A DNA stretch of 52,301 nt, taken from an uncultured Elusimicrobia bacterium (GTDB taxonomy: Bacteria; RUG730). This document shows, one piece after another, positions 48,447-52,301 of this stretch (position 1 is its first letter; each line of letters begins with the position of its first letter). The DNA lies in the NCBI GenBank assembly GCA_900321865.1, contig ONXP01000041.1, positions 1 to 52,301 of the forward strand, written 5' to 3'. Both the position numbers and the translations under genes were made by a program. The notes beneath the pieces are model-generated. The model was given only the letters and a program-made list of their open reading frames with translations, was not told the DNA's origin and did no database searches.

Positions 48447-49511
48447 TTACCCTCTAATTTTTATTATTTTTTTTATTTGAAAATAACACTTTTCTGCTGT
48501 AATACTTTTCATACACTTTTTATCTTTATTGCAAAAATTTTTTCCATGCAGTGAGCAAGGCCTACAAGAAACTAACCCATCCTCTAATAAAATATCAAAT
48601 TCATTCGGTTCCCAAAAACCAAAATGTCTAACGGTAGAACCAAAAATCGAAACCACCGGTACTTTAAAAGCCTGGGCTACATGCATCCCAAAAGAATCGG
48701 TAGTAAAAAATACATCCATCAAACTAACAATTGAAAGGAATTCCCTTTTATTAAGACTATTTGTTAAATCTAAAAAATTATTACTTTTAATATTTTTAGA
48801 AATTTCAGAGTTAAAAATAAGATCGCTTTTCCCACCAAAAAGTAAAACTTTCATCCCATCATTTAATAATTTTTTTATTAATTCTATATATCTTTCCAAA
48901 AACCACTTTTTAGTTATCTTACTAGCGCCTGTGTTTATCCCAACCCATACATCCAGATTATTAAACATTATTCTTTTTTTTGCTTCTAAAATTTCTAAAG
49001 AGGTTAAAAAAATTTCAGAACTATAAATTTTTTTTTTATCAAAAATCATTGAATATGTTTTTCTAACAGATATACAATTAATTCTAAAAAATTTTATAAA
49101 AAAATTTTTGAAAAGAACTATAAACCTTCTCTTTATAACTTGTTTATGAACTATAAATATTTTTTTAAAAAAACATAAACTAATCAAAAAACTTTTCAAA
49201 GTAAAACTAAGATCAATAACATAATCTAAACTTATTTCACTTTTTATATTTTTACATGTTTTATTTATATTTTTATCAACAAAAAATACTTTTTTTATTT
49301 TTTTATTGTTTAATAAAATCTCTTTATTTTCTTTTTTAGTCAAAAAATATATATTAACTATTCCTGAATATTTTTCATACAATGCATTTACAAAAGAAGT
49401 CGCCAAAACTACATCACCAAATGAACTCAATCTAATAAGCAATAAATTTAATTTTTTATTATAAAAATTATCAAAATATTTGTTAGGTAAAAAAGAAACA
49501 AATTTAAGCAT
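48447..49511 (-). CDS. Family 9 (heptosyltransferase-like) glycosyltransferase
   Basis: A 354-residue GT9 enzyme, the family that adds ADP-heptose to the lipopolysaccharide core at the inner membrane. It begins LLIRLSSFGDVVLATSFVNAL, the GT9 signature. The C-terminal half has GINTGASKITKKWFLERY, VLLFGGKSD, TDSFGMHVAQAFKVPVVSIFGST, and a Cys-rich end (CRPCSLHGKNFC then KKCM) typical of WaaF-like proteins. The start codon shares one base with the pth stop (TGATG). Together with the nucleotidyltransferase it supports an LPS-type envelope, though the sugar transferred is not certain. Confidence 0.9.
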   Translation of the reverse strand: MLKFVSFLPNKYFDNFYNKKLNLLLIRLSSFGDVVLATSFVNALYEKYSGIVNIYFLTKKENKEILLNNKKIKKVFFVDKNINKTCKNIKSEISLDYVIDLSFTLKSFLISLCFFKKIFIVHKQVIKRRFIVLFKNFFIKFFRINCISVRKTYSMIFDKKKIYSSEIFLTSLEILEAKKRIMFNNLDVWVGINTGASKITKKWFLERYIELIKKLLNDGMKVLLFGGKSDLIFNSEISKNIKSNNFLDLTNSLNKREFLSIVSLMDVFFTTDSFGMHVAQAFKVPVVSIFGSTVRHFGFWEPNEFDILLEDGLVSCRPCSLHGKNFCNKDKKCMKSITAEKCYFQIKKIIKIRG

Positions 49512-50080
49512 CAATTTATCTGATAATTATTTAAAATTTCTAACTTTTTATCATTTGGATATTTTATCCAAATGCTTACAATTTTATTCAAAACTTCAAA
49601 AACTAAAGGCATTTTTTCTATTTCTTCTTCGGTAAATTTCCCTAAAACAAAATCAGTTAAACTAGACTTTGAATCGTTATTAATCCCTAACTTTAATCTA
49701 TAAAAATTTTCATTAGAAAAATTTTCTATTATAGATTTAATTCCATTATGCCCGCCACTAGAACCTTTCCTTCTAAATCTTAATTTTCCAAACGGCAGAG
49801 AATAATCATCATAAATAATAAATACATCTTCTAAAAATATTTTATAATAATCTTTTACTTTTTTTACTGGAATTCCGCTACTATTCATAAAAAGACTAGG
49901 TTTACAAAGAATAACTTCTTCACTAAGAATCTTCCCTTTTGCCAAAGAAGCAATATTTTGAAAATTATTAAAACTCATTTTATAAATTTCTGCTAAATAA
50001 TCTATAGCCTCAAAACCAAAATTATGCCTAGTTAATTTATATTTATCTCCTATATTGCCTAGTCCAACCAATAATTTCAT
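49511..50080 (-). CDS. pth: Peptidyl-tRNA hydrolase
   Basis: Releases peptides from tRNAs dropped by stalled ribosomes. The 189-residue protein has LLVGLGNIGDKYKLTRHNFGFEAID with the catalytic His, KPSLFMNSSG, FIIYDDYSLPFGKLRFRRKGSSGGHNGIKSI and YRLKLGI. All key residues are present. It starts 2 nt after rplY and overlaps the GT9 gene by one base, completing the common rplY-pth pairing. Confidence 0.96.
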   Translation of the reverse strand: MKLLVGLGNIGDKYKLTRHNFGFEAIDYLAEIYKMSFNNFQNIASLAKGKILSEEVILCKPSLFMNSSGIPVKKVKDYYKIFLEDVFIIYDDYSLPFGKLRFRRKGSSGGHNGIKSIIENFSNENFYRLKLGINNDSKSSLTDFVLGKFTEEEIEKMPLVFEVLNKIVSIWIKYPNDKKLEILNNYQIN

Positions 50081-50082
50081 AA

Positions 50083-50739
50083 TTATTTTTTAGCTGTTTT
50101 ATCGTCTGAACTAGCTTTTGCATCAGAAGCAGAAGCTTTCGCAGGCTGAGAAGCTTCCTCAGATGCAGTCTCTTTTCCTCTATCAGCTTTTGGCCTAGTC
50201 ACAGCAACTATAACAGTGTCATCTGATATTTCTAATTTTAAGGACTCTGGAACTGCAACATCTTTTATTGTCAAAACAGACCCCATATCCATATTTGATA
50301 CATCACAATCTATATATTTAGGATAATTCATAGGAAGGCCTTTCCCTTTTACTTTTTTAATTCTAGCCTCTAAAATTCCACCCTTTTTCACTCCAAGAGG
50401 TGTCCCTAAAAATCTAAATTCTGAATAAAGCTTTATCTCTTCATCAATATTTATAACCTTAAAATCAACATGCATTATTTCCTGTTTTATAACATCCCAT
50501 TGCTTATCTTGCAAAATTGCATATAACTCTTTTCCTTTAAAATTCACTTTAAAAAATATATGTTCTTCCAGTGAACTATATAAAAGTTTCATCAATTCTT
50601 TTTTATCAACTAAAATTTTTTCTGCTTCAATTCCTTTCCCATAAATAACTCCAGGAATTCTTCCTTCTTTTCTTAATTTATTCAAATCTCCAGATGTTAT
50701 AGTCTTTCTATCTTCTAATTTAATATTAAGTACTGACAT
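50083..50739 (-). CDS. rplY: Ribosomal protein bL25, long (CTC) form
   Basis: The 5S rRNA-binding protein of the large subunit. The N-terminal L25 domain is LEDRKTITSGDLNKLRKEGRIPGVIYGKG, and the second TL5/CTC-type beta domain (about 95-185) includes HVDFKVINIDEEIKLYSEFRFLGTPLGVKKGG. A 35-residue Ala/Ser/Lys tail follows (ASQPAKASASDAKASSDD), probably disordered. Length 218 is normal for the CTC form. AGGAG precedes the ATG. It lies 15 nt after prs and 2 nt before pth, a conserved translation operon. Confidence 0.95.
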   Translation of the reverse strand: MSVLNIKLEDRKTITSGDLNKLRKEGRIPGVIYGKGIEAEKILVDKKELMKLLYSSLEEHIFFKVNFKGKELYAILQDKQWDVIKQEIMHVDFKVINIDEEIKLYSEFRFLGTPLGVKKGGILEARIKKVKGKGLPMNYPKYIDCDVSNMDMGSVLTIKDVAVPESLKLEISDDTVIVAVTRPKADRGKETASEEASQPAKASASDAKASSDDKTAKK

Positions 50740-50754
50740 TTATCTTAGTCTCCT

Positions 50755-51687
50755 TTATTTAAATAAAATCGTTATAGATTCATCTAAATGAATTCTTTTA
50801 ATAGCTTCTGCCAAAATTTTATCAACGGACAAAATTTTAATATTTTCTAATTTTTTTTCTTCTGTAATAGGCACTGTATCAGTTATAACTAATTCATCTA
50901 TCGGAGCTTTTTTTATGTTTTCTATTGCATTTCCAGAAAGCAATCCATGTGTACTTACCGCAAAAATTTTTTTTACTCCTCTTTCTTTTAGAGCAAAAAC
51001 AACATTACATAAAGTCCCAGCAGTATCTATCATATCATCAAATATAATAACATTTTCACCCTCAACCTGTCCTATTATATGCATAACCGCAGAAACATTA
51101 GGGCGAGGTCTTCTCTTATCAATAATAGCTAAACTCGCATTCAATTTTTTTGCAAAATTTCTAGCCCTCTCTACTCCACCAACATCAGGAGACACCACAA
51201 CAAACTTATCTTTTTTAGAAGTAAAATAATCAATAAAAACTGACTCTGCTTTCATATGATCTACTGGAATATCAAAAAACCCTTGTATTTGTCCAGCATG
51301 TAAATCAACTACTAAAACTCTATCTGCTCCAGCTTTCGTTAAAAGATTTGCAACTAGTTTAGCAGTAATAGGAACTCTAGGTTCAACCTTTCTATCCTGC
51401 CTAGCATATCCAAAATATGGCAAAACAGCTGTTATTCTAGAAGCTGATGCTCTTTTTAATGCATCTATTAAAATTAATAATTCTACTAAATTATCATTAC
51501 ATGGAGGACAGGTTGACTGGATAACAAAAACATCTTTTCCTCTAACACTGTCTAATATTTTAACACTAATTTCACCATCTGAAAATTTTCCAATCTCAGC
51601 ATTTCCTTCTGATATTCCTAATATATCACAGATACTTTTAGCCAAAGGCTTATTGGAATTACCAGAAAAAACAGCTAAATTATCCAC
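50755..51687 (-). CDS. prs: Ribose-phosphate pyrophosphokinase
   Basis: Makes PRPP from ribose-5-phosphate and ATP, feeding HisG, purine and other pathways present here. The 310-residue protein has PPCNDNLVELLILIDALKRASA, YARQDRKVEPRVPITAKLVA, DLHAGQIQGFFDIPVDHM (regulatory flexible loop), SPDVGGVERAR and the PRPP-binding IFDDMIDTAGTLCN. The class I length and allosteric regions are normal. The start is GTG with GGAGG 10 nt upstream, 16 nt after the decarboxylase stop. Confidence 0.96.
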   Translation of the reverse strand: MDNLAVFSGNSNKPLAKSICDILGISEGNAEIGKFSDGEISVKILDSVRGKDVFVIQSTCPPCNDNLVELLILIDALKRASASRITAVLPYFGYARQDRKVEPRVPITAKLVANLLTKAGADRVLVVDLHAGQIQGFFDIPVDHMKAESVFIDYFTSKKDKFVVVSPDVGGVERARNFAKKLNASLAIIDKRRPRPNVSAVMHIIGQVEGENVIIFDDMIDTAGTLCNVVFALKERGVKKIFAVSTHGLLSGNAIENIKKAPIDELVITDTVPITEEKKLENIKILSVDKILAEAIKRIHLDESITILFK

Positions 51688-51703
51688 TTTATAAATTCCT
51701 CCA

Positions 51704-52246
51704 TTAACTAACTTTTACAACTTTTAAATATTCTAATTTATCTTTTTCTTGCCCTATCACACGAATAGAATTAAGATCTAAACTTTTTAAATAATTACAA
51801 ATATCTTTCGTTATTCTTTCCCCTGGTATCAAAATCGGGATTCCAGGAGGATAAGGTACCAAAGTCTGAGCACTAATATACCCAGATGCATCATCTATAG
51901 AAATATATTCTAAATCTTGGTTGGAAGATAAAAAAATTTCTCTAGGAGACAAAACCATTTCTGTTGAAAGCGATGGCAGGTTGAAACAATTATTGTCTAA
52001 TTTCCCACTACTATTTTTTTCTATATCCTCTAAGGCATACAATAAAACATCCATATCTTTTCTCAAAGTTCCAACCCCTAAAATCGCTATCAAATTAAAA
52101 AAATCTGCACAGTCAAATTGTATATTATATTTTTTAGCTAAAATATCAGAAATAATATGACCCTCTATTCCAACTTTTGAAACATTAATAGTAACCTTTG
52201 ATAAATCTAAATCATAACCCTTTTTTATAATATCATCTCTGGTCAA
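51704..52246 (-). CDS. C-terminal part of an Orn/Lys/Arg-type PLP decarboxylase (5' part missing or out of frame)
   Basis: The visible 180 residues are the C-terminal end of a fold-type I arginine/lysine/ornithine decarboxylase of the SpeA/Bacillus type. Recognisable parts are YDLDLSKVTINVSKVGIEG, then KYNIQFDCADFFNLIAI of the PLP-domain end, and the C-terminal domain signature ISAQTLVPYPPGIPILIPGE. Full proteins are about 480 residues, so the PLP-lysine part should lie right of the window. The TTG at 52246 has homologous sequence upstream (NADYIRNKKNNF, frame open to 52297), so it is not the true start. A TAG sits in frame at 52300-52298, so the gene may be frameshifted or a remnant. The role would be polyamine or cadaverine synthesis. 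Confidence 0.75.
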   Translation of the reverse strand: MTRDDIIKKGYDLDLSKVTINVSKVGIEGHIISDILAKKYNIQFDCADFFNLIAILGVGTLRKDMDVLLYALEDIEKNSSGKLDNNCFNLPSLSTEMVLSPREIFLSSNQDLEYISIDDASGYISAQTLVPYPPGIPILIPGERITKDICNYLKSLDLNSIRVIGQEKDKLEYLKVVKVS

Positions 52247-52301
52247 AAAACGAAATTTTTTAAAATTATTTTTTTTGTTTCTAATATAATCAGCGTTCTA
52301 T

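Noticed and set aside
52298-52300. TAG recoded as an amino acid
   Set aside because: TAG ends the M24 peptidase gene at its expected length, so no evidence of a changed code.

Overview
The window is very AT-rich (by eye a little over a quarter G+C), densely packed and almost wholly coding. TAA is the usual stop, TTG and GTG starts are frequent, and many genes overlap or lie 1-5 nt apart. The content is bacterial housekeeping and biosynthesis plus one enormous gene. A family-9 (heptosyltransferase-like) glycosyltransferase, two lipoproteins, bactofilin and an M23 peptidase suggest a Gram-negative envelope. The small-to-medium genome style, the lone biosynthetic genes and the giant protein suggest an uncultured, possibly host- or particle-associated lineage (Omnitrophota or Elusimicrobiota would fit). 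The sequence alone does not settle the phylum.

Layout: 1-4.1 kb holds the 3' part of purD, then hisG with an M20 amidohydrolase on the minus strand, then tyrA. 4.3-8.4 kb holds a secreted hypothetical protein and nth (plus strand), meeting a compact uvrC and a MATE transporter (minus strand). 8.5-28.3 kb is a two-gene unit: a 236-aa membrane protein, then a giant gene of about 6,382 codons with its own strong terminator. The giant protein has a signal sequence, several hydrophobic clusters, long coiled coils and, in its middle, a SecA-like DEAD-box motor.

28.4-33.1 kb is a minus-strand run: NlpC/P60 lipoprotein, TrmH-type RNA methyltransferase, pheS, hibernation factor, GT2 glycosyltransferase. 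33.3-39.5 kb has two different LeuC/LeuD-type hydro-lyase pairs flanking an envelope/cell-shape group (M23 peptidase, bactofilin, PpiD/SurA-like chaperone). 39.6-44.3 kb has a PH-like membrane protein, then a plus-strand group: sugar nucleotidyltransferase, metK, a DUF1189-like membrane protein and an M24 peptidase. 44.3-45.4 kb is the only long gene-free stretch and carries a 44-nt direct repeat exactly 300 nt apart. 45.4-52.3 kb is minus-strand: gap, a tandem-repeat mini-protein, tRNA-Ser(GCT), metG, GT9, pth, rplY, prs and the C-terminal part of an Orn/Lys/Arg-type decarboxylase cut by the window edge.

The genes cover purine and PRPP supply (purD, prs), histidine, tyrosine and leucine-type biosynthesis, SAM synthesis, tRNA charging and ribosome rescue or hibernation, excision repair and envelope building. 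The outstanding object is the SecA-motor giant protein and its coupled small partner.
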